Part shown: positions 33,161-40,593 of the stretch, in pieces | How positions within the stretch are numbered: position 1 is the stretch's first letter | How the letters are laid out: each line of letters opens with the position of its first letter | Source of the DNA: RACS-047 sp031553855 | Lineage (GTDB): Bacteria > Bacillota > Clostridia > Christensenellales > Pumilibacteraceae | Reading direction: 5' to 3' | Assembly: GCA_031553855.1 (NCBI GenBank) | Contig: JAVBKW010000026.1 | Span: forward strand, 1 to 64,000 | DNA: 64,000 nt | Program-made: the position numbers and the translations under genes | The notes under the pieces: model-generated | The model's input: the letters and a program-made list of their open reading frames with translations, nothing else | What the model was told of the DNA's origin: nothing | Databases searched by the model: none

Positions 33161-33273
33161 TTGGCTCAAGGCTTTTAAACCGTTTTAAGAGGCATTTTAA
33201 TAAGTTTCTTCATTTTTCTTTTGCTATACACCAATATTTATTACATAGCCTCATTATAGAACCTTAAAATACA

Positions 33274-33316
33274 ACAAAAGCGGATATGCCGAAAATGAGC
33301 ATATCCGCTTTTTACT
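33274..33316. terminator. Bidirectional terminator after the cassette
   Basis: AAAAGCGGATATGC (33276-33289) pairs perfectly with GCATATCCGCTTTT (33299-33312), 9-nt loop, T run on the plus strand and A run on the left. It separates the cassette from the convergent hydrolase gene. Confidence 0.9.
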
Positions 33317-33342
33317 TGTTTTTTAGTGAGCATTAGTACTTT

Positions 33343-33996
33343 TTAGCCCTTAAAGCGTTTTGGAACAATGACCTTTGTGGTTTCGCCGTTAAAATCGTAG
33401 CGGTCAAACTCTATGGTGTTGTCGTTTGAAACTATGATCTGTTCGTCATCGAAAAGGCGCAGGAATTCTTCCACCTTATCTATGTCCATCTCGGTTTCCT
33501 TAGTTTTATAGTGCATAGGTATAACGACGTCCGGCATAATGTTGTCAACATATTCCTTAGCCTGCTCTGCGTCGATAGTAGTTTCGCCGCCGACGGGTAT
33601 AAGCAAAATATTGACGGGTATAAGATCCTCGGTTAGGTCAGCGGAGCATTCGTCGGTTATGCCGCCTAAGTGGCAGACCGAAACGCCGTCCAGCCTGAAT
33701 TTGAAAACAAGGTTTTTGACGGGCCGCTGCTTATCGTCTAAGGAATTTGTCTGCACCGCAGAAACCTGTATTCCGTTGACGTCATGCGAGCCCATATTGT
33801 TTATAATGACGGGATTGCCTTTTACTGCCTTGTAATTGTTGTGGTCGGCCATATTGTGGCTTGACGTGACTGCGTCGCAGGGCAGGTATGCCATACTGTA
33901 ACCGACGGTAGATGCTTCAAAAGGGTCGGTGATGATAGATGAGCCTGTGCTTTCGGTGAGGCGGAACGAAGAGTGTCCCAACCATTGCAGTTTCAT
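33343..33996 (-). CDS. MBL-fold metal-dependent hydrolase
   Basis: A 217-residue beta-lactamase-fold protein of the UPF0173/UlaG-like group: MKLQWLGHSSFRL, ITDPF, SSHNMADHNN as the metal-binding HxxxDH-like motif, VCHLGGI, LLIPVGG and PMHYKT. The first motif is HNMADHN rather than the common HxHxDH, so one ligand His is replaced by Met-Ala spacing. The substrate is unknown. SD GGAGGAA lies just before ATG 33996. It follows the DUF1934 gene by 60 nt on the same strand and may share its transcript. Confidence 0.8.
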   Translation of the reverse strand: MKLQWLGHSSFRLTESTGSSIITDPFEASTVGYSMAYLPCDAVTSSHNMADHNNYKAVKGNPVIINNMGSHDVNGIQVSAVQTNSLDDKQRPVKNLVFKFRLDGVSVCHLGGITDECSADLTEDLIPVNILLIPVGGETTIDAEQAKEYVDNIMPDVVIPMHYKTKETEMDIDKVEEFLRLFDDEQIIVSNDNTIEFDRYDFNGETTKVIVPKRFKG

Positions 33997-34056
33997 TTTT
34001 CCTCCATTTGCGCTAAAAATACTTTAAAGCGTCTAAAAAATAATTAACCGATTATT

Positions 34057-34443
34057 TTAGTAGCGGCATTTCAACCGCACTTTCGTTTCGACCTGCTGGT
34101 CAAAAAAGGAAAGAGTATAAGCTAAATAAACTTCCAACAAGCCGTCGGATTTTTTCAGCAGCACTTTTTTTGCATCTACCGACATTTTTAGCTTGTTCTC
34201 ATTTAAATTCAGTACGACGCCGGTGGATTTGCCTTCCTCTAAGATCATAGTGTAAGGATCATCTCCGACTCTGGTTATAGTCGCAAGCCCCGGCGAAATG
34301 CCTAAGCAGGTTGTAATATCCTTTTGGAGCGCAAATTCAATAAAAGCCGAGGAATTTTCAAAACGTACGCTTCCGTCCATTTCTTTGACCGACTGTTCGC
34401 TTTCCTGATAAGTGATGATTTCTAATTTAGCCGGAAAACTCAT
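34057..34443 (-). CDS. DUF1934-like beta-barrel protein
   Basis: A 128-residue protein with the features of DUF1934: ITYQESEQSVKEMDGSVRFE, TITRVGDDPYTMILEEGKSTG and a C-terminal LEVYLAYTLSFFDQQVETKVRLK. The family is small, calycin-like, common in Bacillota and of unknown function. ATG 34443 has no SD; it lies 6 nt after a perfect -10, predicting a leaderless mRNA. It is upstream of the hydrolase and downstream of the XRE regulator, all on the minus strand. Assignment rests on pattern, length and context. Confidence 0.65.
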   Translation of the reverse strand: MSFPAKLEIITYQESEQSVKEMDGSVRFENSSAFIEFALQKDITTCLGISPGLATITRVGDDPYTMILEEGKSTGVVLNLNENKLKMSVDAKKVLLKKSDGLLEVYLAYTLSFFDQQVETKVRLKCRY

Positions 34444-34478
34444 AGCGATATTATACTATAGTTTTACAAGATAGTCAA
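34441..34478 (-). promoter_or_regulatory. DUF1934-gene promoter, leaderless geometry
   Basis: On the minus strand, -35 TTGACT (34478-34473), 17-nt spacer, -10 TATAAT (34455-34450), then ATCGCT and ATG at 34443. It is the closest to consensus of the leaderless set. Confidence 0.75.
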
Positions 34479-34535
34479 CATTTTATGGGATTTTTTGCTT
34501 ATCAAAAAAAGCAAAAAAAGCAGCCTATTTTTCAA

Positions 34536-34841
34536 TCATTTCATATTTTTCATCAAATCAAGAAAAGAATTTTTACGGTCTTTTGGCAAAGCTTTAAGCA
34601 AATCGAGAATTTCCTTGTCTTGTTTGTAATTCGTGTAATTATCCGAAAAAAATTCGGCGCAGGAAATTTCAAGAGCCTCGACTATATTTAAAAGCATAGG
34701 CAGGGAAATCACAAAATCTTTAGACTCAACCTTATTAATATATGTGTCGCTTTTGCCGACGCGTAAGCTCAATTCTCTTGCCGATAAATTAAGTTTATTT
34801 CTGAAAAAGCCGATTCTGTTAGTTAAATCATCCATTTTCAT
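34536..34841 (-). CDS. XRE family helix-turn-helix regulator
   Basis: A 101-residue protein with one HTH_3 domain: IGFFRNKLNLSARELSLRVGKSDTYINKVESKDF, then LPMLLNIVEALEISCAEFF. The rest is a short helical tail. SD GAGGT lies before ATG 34841. An AT-rich imperfect palindrome (TACTATAAATTTAGTA, 34855-34870) sits just upstream and could be an autoregulatory operator. Targets are unknown; the DUF1934 gene downstream has its own promoter. Confidence 0.88.
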   Translation of the reverse strand: MKMDDLTNRIGFFRNKLNLSARELSLRVGKSDTYINKVESKDFVISLPMLLNIVEALEISCAEFFSDNYTNYKQDKEILDLLKALPKDRKNSFLDLMKNMK

Positions 34842-35033
34842 AATTATTACCTCATACTATAAATTTAGTACTTAGTTCCTTGCGTATATAGTATTCTTAA
34901 CGGCTAAAATTCTTTAATAATTCACATTTTGAGTAGTATTAGAGAAATTATTAGCAAATTAATAATTATTGTTTACAATATTTGTCAAATGTGTTATTAT
35001 ATCAGTTAATAGCGCCAATAATTTTATCAAGTA

Positions 35034-35172
35034 GCATTTGGGGGAATGAAAGCTTGCTTTTATTCCCCTAAATGCGCCCGCCGCAAAAGGTTTAAAACCC
35101 CGCAACTCTGCTGCGGAAGCGCGGCATTGCCGCGCGGGTGCAGGGCTCTGCCCTGCGGTTTAAAACCTTTTA
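35034..35172. repeat. Composite fold-back element (hairpin plus inverted ends)
   Basis: A hairpin pairs GCATTTGGGGGAATGAAAGC with TTTTATTCCCCTAAATGC (35034-35075). Next come AAAGGTTTAAAACCCCGCA (35096-35114) and its inverted partner TGCGGTTTAAAACCTTT (35154-35170) around GC-rich hairpins (GCGCGGCATTGCCGCGC and GCAGGGCTCTGCCCTGC). A relative with the same ends (CCGCCGCAAAAGG...CTGCGGTATAAATACCCTTT) is at 46063-46275. It occupies most of the 34842-35250 gap; the remainder is AT-rich with no gene. Confidence 0.65.
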
Positions 35173-35250
35173 TTATATAAATTTGTATAATTTTACATAT
35201 TTTTCTTTTATTTGTAGAGAATATAATTAAAGTCATAAGGAGAAATGAAA

Positions 35251-35763
35251 ATGAAGTACACAGGAATAGTTAGGCGTCTTGATTCTTTGGGGAGGATAGT
35301 TATACCCAGAGAATACAGAAAAATGCACAAGATAAAGGAATCCGACCCGCTGGAGATCATCGCTATGGATAACGGCGAGATAATCATAAAAAAGGTCGAT
35401 CTTTCCGCAGAGCTGATAGGCGAAAGCGTATCGGTCATCGATGCGTTGCACGAAACCTTATCTTTTAGCGTGATGGTGTCGGACAATGAAAAGTTTTTGC
35501 TCGGCGTAGGGAATATGAAAGGCGCGCTCAGCGAAAAGCCTATAGGCTCTAAGCTTTCTAATTTGATAGCCTCGCGCAAAAGCTTTAACGGCGCCTGCGC
35601 GGATATGGGAATAGAGGGCGGCTATGTTTGCGCCTGTCCGGTCTTTAAAGAAGACGTTTTCGGGGCATTGTACATATTTTCCGACTACCAGATAAGCGCA
35701 AGCGATGAAACCTTGCTTAAAACGCTTTCAAAGGTTTTAGGCGCAAATATGCAGAAATATTAA
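35251..35763 (+). CDS. SpoVT/AbrB family transcriptional regulator
   Basis: A 170-residue regulator. The N-terminal AbrB swapped-hairpin domain is MKYTGIVRRLDSLGRIVIPREYRK followed by DPLEIIAMDNGEIIIKK. The remaining 115 residues are a GAF-like domain as in SpoVT (VCACPVFKEDVFGALYIFSDY). In spore formers SpoVT tunes forespore genes; the length and two-domain shape match, but the sporulation role is inferred. ATG 35251 is preferred over ATG 35245 because AAGGAG (35237-35242) is 8 nt from the former and 2 nt from the latter. Confidence 0.85.
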   Translation: MKYTGIVRRLDSLGRIVIPREYRKMHKIKESDPLEIIAMDNGEIIIKKVDLSAELIGESVSVIDALHETLSFSVMVSDNEKFLLGVGNMKGALSEKPIGSKLSNLIASRKSFNGACADMGIEGGYVCACPVFKEDVFGALYIFSDYQISASDETLLKTLSKVLGANMQKY

Positions 35764-35794
35764 GCAAATCATTAAAAAAATCACTGTTAAATAC

Positions 35795-35823
35795 TTGCAA
35801 TTAATCTATGCCTGTGTTAGAAT
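35795..35823 (+). promoter_or_regulatory. secG promoter
   Basis: -35 TTGCAA (35795-35800), 17-nt spacer, extended -10 TGTTAGAAT (35815-35823). The leader to ATG 35863 is about 33 nt. Confidence 0.7.
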
Positions 35824-35862
35824 TATACGACTGAAGTCTTTTTATTTAAACAGAGGTATAAA

Positions 35863-36192
35863 ATGAATTATAACGCTTTAAACTTTATATCGGCAGCGAT
35901 ATTGCCCGACTGGGTAACAAACTCGTTCCCTATCATAAGAATAGTAATGCTTATCCTGCTTGCGGTAATTTCGGTAGGTATGATAATCGTCGTTCTCATC
36001 CAGCCGTCCAACTCAGAGGGTATGGGCGCGCTCGGCGGAACCGCATCGGATACCTATTACGAGAAAAACAAGGGCCGTTCCATCGAAGGCCTGATGAAGA
36101 GGCTCACGATCATATTCGGAATAACAATTGCGGTTATCTCAATACTCTTCTTTGTGACTCTTGTTATATATCCGGTAGGATACGGCATCTAA
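35863..36192 (+). CDS. secG: Preprotein translocase subunit SecG
   Basis: A 109-residue protein with two transmembrane helices (about residues 26-48 and 85-105). Between them is the SecG-type loop VLIQPSNSEGMGALGG followed by SDTYYEKNKGRSIEGLMKRLT. SecG assists SecYE in protein export through the cytoplasmic membrane. SD AGAGG precedes ATG 35863. rnr follows after a terminator, as in many Bacillota. Confidence 0.92.
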   Translation: MNYNALNFISAAILPDWVTNSFPIIRIVMLILLAVISVGMIIVVLIQPSNSEGMGALGGTASDTYYEKNKGRSIEGLMKRLTIIFGITIAVISILFFVTLVIYPVGYGI

Positions 36193-36202
36193 AATGAAAG
36201 TA

Positions 36203-36240
36203 AAACGGGCGTTGGAACATTAGAAACGCCCGTTTTTTTT
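36203..36240 (+). terminator. Terminator between secG and rnr
   Basis: AAACGGGCGTT (36203-36213) pairs with AACGCCCGTTT (36225-36235), followed by T8. It would end most secG transcripts, so rnr may depend on readthrough or an unseen promoter in 36241-36290. Confidence 0.88.
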
Positions 36241-36309
36241 GTGTAAAACGGAATTAAACAAACTTTAGAAAACTATGGCGCGGCAACTATAGCGCAAGGA
36301 CAATCAAAT

Positions 36310-38370
36310 ATGGCAACAATAAAAAAAACTAAAAAGAGAACTCCGCCTAAGAAAAGTGCGGGCATTCAGGCTAAAGCAAAATCTAATAAAAAGCAAACGG
36401 GATTCGGGGCGGCAAAGAAGAGCGGCGGCGCGGGATATCCAAAAAAGAAACCGGGTACCTCGTTAAGCGGATATTTAATCGGCACGATCGACTCAAGTAC
36501 AAAAGGCTACGGCTTTTTGTCGGTTGAGGGAATGGATGAGGATATTTTTATTCCGGCAAACGCTATGAACGGAGCTATGCACGGCGATACGGTCAAAGCG
36601 CTAAAAACCTCTTCAAAAAGAGGCGGCGGAGAGGGCGAGGTCGTAGCGGTTTTGGAGCGCGGATATAAAACTATCGTATGCTCATTTGTCGATAACGGCG
36701 GATATTTTTACGCAGAGTCGGATGAACGCAAATTTGCAGGCGACATTGCAATTGCAAAAAACGCCGCCTTAAACGCAAAAAACAAGGATAAGGTCGTCGT
36801 GCAAATCACGTCGTATGACACTTTTAAGGGTATAGAGGGCAAGGTCATTGAGGTTTTGGGGCAGCCGGACGAGAAAAACGTCGATATGCTTTCGATAATC
36901 CGCGCCCACAACCTATATGAAACTTTCCCTAAAAGCGTGCTTGCCGAGGCTGACCGCCAGCCCGATTCGGTTTTGCCAGATGAATGGCAAGGCAGGACTG
37001 ACTTTACCGATTGCGCATCTATCACTATCGACGGCGAAGACTCGCGCGATTTTGACGACGCGGTGTATATAGAAAAGCTTGACGGTTTTTACAGGCTGTA
37101 CGTGCATATCGCCGACGTTACGCATTACGTTAAGTTCAATTCAAAGCTCGATAAAGAAGCTTTTAAGCGCGGCACGAGCGTATATTTTCCCGACCTCGTA
37201 CTGCCTATGCTGCCAAAAAAACTCTCGAACGGCATCTGCTCGCTGAATGAAAACGTAGAGCGGCTTGTTTTAAGCTGTATTATGGATATCGACGGCGCGG
37301 GAAATACGCTGCGTCACAAAATAGCAGAGGGCGTTATAAAATCTAAGCACAGAATGACGTATAACAAGGTTTTTAAAATCCTTGAGGGCGATACGGAATT
37401 AAATAAACAGTATGCCGATATCGCGCCTATGCTCAAAAATATGGAGGAGCTTTCAAAAATCCTTTTCAAAAAGCGTGAAAACAGGGGAGCGGTGGAATTT
37501 GACCTTACGGAAAGCCAGATAATTCTCGACGATGAGACAGGCAAAGTAAAGGAAATCACGAAAAAACCGCGCCTCAATTCACACAGGATGATAGAGGAAT
37601 TTATGCTTGCGGCAAATGAAACTATCGCAGCGCATATGTTCTCACTACAATCGCCGTTTGTGTACCGTTCGCACGAAGCCCCGCCTTCAGAAAAACTTGA
37701 AACGCTTAACGATTTTTTGAGCGCGGTCGGCGCCGAACACGATTTGAGCGAAAAACCGTCGCCTAAAGAAATAGCGCAGCTTCTTAAATCCGCGCCGGAA
37801 AATTTGGCGCCGGTCATTAACAGGGTTGCCTTGCGTTCAATGTCTAAAGCAACATATGAGCCTGTAAATAACGGCCATTTCGGGCTTGCCGCTGAGTTTT
37901 ACTGCCACTTCACTTCACCGATACGCCGCTATCCCGACCTCTGCATCCATCGCATAATAAAGGATTATCTGCATAACGGCAAGAGCTGTTTTGCAAAATA
38001 TGAGGATTTTGTTGCCGAGGCGTCAAAGGTTTCAAGCGAACGCGAGCGCGATGCTGAAAAAGCGGAACGTGAGGTGGACGACCTTAAAAAAGCCGAATTT
38101 ATGTCGCATAAGATCGGCGAAAAATTTGAGGGCACTATCAGCGGCGTAACCGAATGGGGATTCTTCGTCGAGCTTGAAAACAGCTGCGAGGGGCTTGTCC
38201 GCACAGAAAACCTGCCGGGAATCTCATATCTTTATAATCCAAGGACCTTGTCGCTTTCAAACGGCGCACTCACCTACCGCATCGGAGATAAGGTGAAAAT
38301 CATTGTTGAGAGCGCGGCTGCCAGCAGAATCAACTTCATTTTAGATCAAGACGTTCAAGAGTTTAATTGA
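36310..38370 (+). CDS. rnr: Ribonuclease R
   Basis: A 686-residue RNB-family 3'-5' exoribonuclease. The first 50 residues are Lys-rich and disordered. A cold-shock/OB domain follows (IGTIDSSTKGYGFLSVEG, EDIFIPANAMNGAMHGDTV). The RNB domain has DGEDSRDFDDAVYIEKL, whose aspartates bind the catalytic metals, SHEAPP and HFTSPIRRYPDL. A C-terminal S1 domain is GTISGVTEWGFFVELENSCEGLV. RNase R degrades structured RNA and takes part in trans-translation quality control. The N-terminal winged helix usual for RNase R is not seen; the basic tail stands in its place. The usual partner smpB does not follow. Confidence 0.94.
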   Translation: MATIKKTKKRTPPKKSAGIQAKAKSNKKQTGFGAAKKSGGAGYPKKKPGTSLSGYLIGTIDSSTKGYGFLSVEGMDEDIFIPANAMNGAMHGDTVKALKTSSKRGGGEGEVVAVLERGYKTIVCSFVDNGGYFYAESDERKFAGDIAIAKNAALNAKNKDKVVVQITSYDTFKGIEGKVIEVLGQPDEKNVDMLSIIRAHNLYETFPKSVLAEADRQPDSVLPDEWQGRTDFTDCASITIDGEDSRDFDDAVYIEKLDGFYRLYVHIADVTHYVKFNSKLDKEAFKRGTSVYFPDLVLPMLPKKLSNGICSLNENVERLVLSCIMDIDGAGNTLRHKIAEGVIKSKHRMTYNKVFKILEGDTELNKQYADIAPMLKNMEELSKILFKKRENRGAVEFDLTESQIILDDETGKVKEITKKPRLNSHRMIEEFMLAANETIAAHMFSLQSPFVYRSHEAPPSEKLETLNDFLSAVGAEHDLSEKPSPKEIAQLLKSAPENLAPVINRVALRSMSKATYEPVNNGHFGLAAEFYCHFTSPIRRYPDLCIHRIIKDYLHNGKSCFAKYEDFVAEASKVSSERERDAEKAEREVDDLKKAEFMSHKIGEKFEGTISGVTEWGFFVELENSCEGLVRTENLPGISYLYNPRTLSLSNGALTYRIGDKVKIIVESAAASRINFILDQDVQEFN

Positions 38371-38389
38371 GTCAAAAAGAATGAAACAA

Positions 38390-38432
38390 ATTAAAAGGAA
38401 ACAAACGGTTATAACCTTTGTTTCCTTTTAAA
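38390..38432. terminator. Bidirectional terminator after rnr
   Basis: TAAAAGGAAACAAA (38392-38405) pairs with TTTGTTTCCTTTTA (38417-38430) around an 11-nt loop. It also lies downstream of the convergent gene at 38498-38905. Confidence 0.85.
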
Positions 38433-38497
38433 TTGGGTTAAAAATGTCAGATGACGGGGTTATTAAAAAAATTCAACAGAACTTAAATTATTGCCTG

Positions 38498-38905
38498 CTA
38501 TTTAACGTTAGTGTAATTCATTTCCGTGACCCAGTCTGCGATTATCCTTTTAAGTTGTCTTTCATAAGCCTGCCTTAAAACGTTGTATTCTTCCCATTTT
38601 GCGCTGACTTCGGCCTGAGACCTGTCCAGCTCCGCTTTAAGCTCGAACATTTTTGAAAAGCGCGCGTCGAGGCTTGCCTTCATCTCCTCATACCGCGAAT
38701 CCGCGCCTGAAAAGGAACTTGATTGCGAAGTTGAATTTTGTTCGTCTAAAACGCGGTAGTTCCCGTCCGGCCTTTGGGCTCCGGGCAGTATTCCCACGAT
38801 GATAGTTCCGCCGGGTATTTGGGGCGGTACGGGCTTATCTTTGGCTTGCGAAACCGGAGCGCAGGCAACGCTCGCGGCTGCTAATGCGATAACTGCTAAA
38901 TTCAT
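38498..38905 (-). CDS. Small exported protein of unknown function
   Basis: A 135-residue protein. The N-terminus MNLAVIALAAASVACAPVSQAKD looks like a short signal peptide; the Cys at 15 is not in a standard lipobox, so cleavage rather than lipidation is possible. A Pro/Gly-rich segment (PVPPQIPGGTIIVGILPG) follows, then a Ser-rich linker, and residues 70-125 form a charged, heptad-like helix (RYEEMKASLDARFSKMFELK). No family recognised. SD AAAGGAAGG precedes ATG 38905. It stands alone, convergent with rnr and divergent from infC. Confidence 0.65.
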   Translation of the reverse strand: MNLAVIALAAASVACAPVSQAKDKPVPPQIPGGTIIVGILPGAQRPDGNYRVLDEQNSTSQSSSFSGADSRYEEMKASLDARFSKMFELKAELDRSQAEVSAKWEEYNVLRQAYERQLKRIIADWVTEMNYTNVK

Positions 38906-39078
38906 ATTTTTTACCTTCCTTTAAATAATTTTTGTATTACTATTATGTTTCGCATTGTTTGCTTTTTATGCACAATTACCAAATTTTATGATAAAACTGA
39001 ATGTTTGTATGATATTAAATAAGCCGTTAAGTACCCTTAAATTAATAAATAATGAAAGAAAAAAGCCGGTAAAATTAC

Positions 39079-39107
39079 TTGACAAAAAAAAGAAATTATT
39101 ATAGAAT
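39079..39107 (+). promoter_or_regulatory. infC-rpmI-rplT promoter
   Basis: -35 TTGACA (39079-39084), 17-nt spacer, -10 TAGAAT (39102-39107). It drives a leader of about 175 nt before infC. Confidence 0.8.
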
Positions 39108-39113
39108 AGTTTT

Positions 39114-39290
39114 GTTAGAAGAGAATTGTTCTCACCGTCAGGTATTTTATCCGAAACGGTAACGCGTATCAACCTTTATTAATATTTTTTGGTATTAGTA
39201 ATTTTGTAGCGGACGGAGCAATCTCTGTCCGCTTTTTTTGCGTAAAAATATAATAGCTGCGCCAAAACAGCTGTTAGGAGGGAAACTACT
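39114..39290 (+). promoter_or_regulatory. infC leader with attenuator (L20-leader type)
   Basis: The leader contains a terminator: AGCGGAC (39208-39214) pairs with GTCCGCT (39227-39233), extended by GAG/CTC inside, with a T7 tract (39233-39239). Upstream, complementary words such as TCCGAAACGG and CCTTTATTAATATTTTTTGG could make an alternative fold. In Bacillota this operon is controlled by L20 binding its leader and causing early termination. The position and architecture fit; the antiterminator pairing was not worked out. With the promoter it accounts for the 38906-39290 gap. Confidence 0.6.
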
Positions 39291-39806
39291 ATTAACAAAG
39301 AGGTTGAAATCAACGAAAGGATCCGCGACAGGGAGATCCGCGTAATCGACGAAAACGGCGCCCAGCTCGGTATCATGAGCGCGGCGGAAGCTAACCGTAT
39401 AGCCGATCAGAAAAATCTTGATTTAGTCAAAATAAGCCCGACGACCGTTCCGCCCGTATGCAAAATTATGGACTACGGTAAGTATAAGTTCGATACTGCA
39501 AAAAGAGATAAGGATGCGCGCAAGAACCAAAAGGCAAGCGAACTCAAAGAAGTCTGGCTTTCGATGACGATTGAAAACCACGACCTTGAAACAAAAGCCA
39601 AGTCGGCGATGAAGTTTTTGACTGCCGGCGATAAGGTCAAGGTTTCTATCCGTATGAAAGGGCGTCAACAGGCTCACGCGATTTTAGGCGTAGACGTAAT
39701 GAACAGGTTCTTTGCTATCGTCGAATCAGTCGCCGTTATGGAGAAAAAACCGCTCACAGAGGGGCGCAACATTTTGATGGTGCTTTCACCTAAAAAACAA
39801 GCTTAA
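39291..39806 (+). CDS. infC: Translation initiation factor IF-3, ATT start
   Basis: A 171-residue IF-3. The N-domain reads NKEVEINERIRDREIRVIDE, then GAQLGIMSAAEA; the linker is rich in Lys; the C-domain has WLSMTIENHDLETKAKSAMKFL and VSIRMKGRQQAHA. IF-3 keeps subunits apart and checks the start codon. The first ATG in frame (39375) would delete the first 28 conserved residues. ATT 39291 with TAGGAGGG (39275-39282) about 8 nt upstream is the evident start. AUU initiation is the known basis of infC autoregulation in E. coli and occurs in other bacteria. Confidence 0.93.
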   Translation: MNKEVEINERIRDREIRVIDENGAQLGIMSAAEANRIADQKNLDLVKISPTTVPPVCKIMDYGKYKFDTAKRDKDARKNQKASELKEVWLSMTIENHDLETKAKSAMKFLTAGDKVKVSIRMKGRQQAHAILGVDVMNRFFAIVESVAVMEKKPLTEGRNILMVLSPKKQA

Positions 39807-39942
39807 TCATACAGTAGTTTAGTCAATCTAGCTTTTATTCGCCGGTTTGATTTATAGAAAAAATTAAACCGGATAGTTTAATAACGTCGGCGGACGTATA
39901 ATCAGCGCAATAAATAGAAAACAATTTCGGAGGATAAATTTT

Positions 39943-40140
39943 ATGCCAAAAATGAAAAGCCACAGCGGTGCAAAAAAGCGTTTCCGCCTGACCGGCAGCG
40001 GTAAGGTCAAGAGAGGCCAGCAGGGCAAAAGCCATATTCTGAACAAAAAGAGCAGAAAGAGAAAGGTCGCGTTGCGTCAAACGGCGTATATGGGGTCGCT
40101 TAAACAAGAAAAGTCTATGAAGACTCTTATCCAGAAGTAA
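39943..40140 (+). CDS. rpmI: 50S ribosomal protein L35
   Basis: A 65-residue basic protein: MPKMKSHSGAKKRFRLTGSG, then KRGQQGKSHILNKKSRKRKV and a C-terminal LKQEKSMKTLIQK. This is the normal length and pattern of L35. SD CGGAGG (39929-39934) precedes ATG 39943. An imperfect hairpin (CCGGTTTGATTT with AATTAAACCGG, 39842-39873) lies in the gap after infC. It is the middle gene of infC-rpmI-rplT. Confidence 0.96.
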   Translation: MPKMKSHSGAKKRFRLTGSGKVKRGQQGKSHILNKKSRKRKVALRQTAYMGSLKQEKSMKTLIQK

Positions 40141-40155
40141 AGGAGAAAACGCAAT

Positions 40156-40512
40156 ATGAGAATTAAAAGAGCAGTCAACGCTGTTAAAAAGCGCAGAAAA
40201 ATAATGAAGCTTGCCAAAGGTTATTTTGGCTCAAAGTCACGTTCATACCGTATCGCAAGAGAAGCGGTCATGAAGTCGCAGATGTATGCCTTTGTTGGCA
40301 GACGCTTAAAGAAAAGAGATTTCAGAAAGCTCTGGATAGCGCGTATCAATGCTGCGGCAAGATTAAACGGACTTTCATACAGCAAATTTATGTACGGACT
40401 TAAGCTTTCCGGCATCACGTTAAACCGCAAGGTATTGGCCGACATCGCCGTCAGCGACGCAGGTGCGTTCAAAGCCTTGGCTCAAACCGCTTCTAAAGCA
40501 GTTGCAAAATAG
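40156..40512 (+). CDS. rplT: 50S ribosomal protein L20
   Basis: A 118-residue protein starting MRIKRAVNAVKKRRKIMKLA, with GYFGSKSRSYRIAREAVMKS and RRLKKRDFRKLWIARINAA, the conserved L20 core. L20 binds 23S rRNA early in 50S assembly and in Bacillota represses this operon through the leader. SD AAAGGAG (40139-40145) precedes ATG 40156. A terminator follows. Confidence 0.97.
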   Translation: MRIKRAVNAVKKRRKIMKLAKGYFGSKSRSYRIAREAVMKSQMYAFVGRRLKKRDFRKLWIARINAAARLNGLSYSKFMYGLKLSGITLNRKVLADIAVSDAGAFKALAQTASKAVAK

Positions 40513-40522
40513 TTTTTTTCGG

Positions 40523-40557
40523 AAAGAGTGTCCACAAAAAAGCGGCACTCTTTTTTT
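40523..40557 (+). terminator. Terminator of infC-rpmI-rplT
   Basis: AAAGAGTG (40523-40530) pairs with CACTCTTT (40546-40553), 15-nt loop, T7 tail (40551-40557). Confidence 0.8.
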
Positions 40558-40593
40558 GCAAATTTTTTCTATCGGTTAATCGGCAATTAAATT

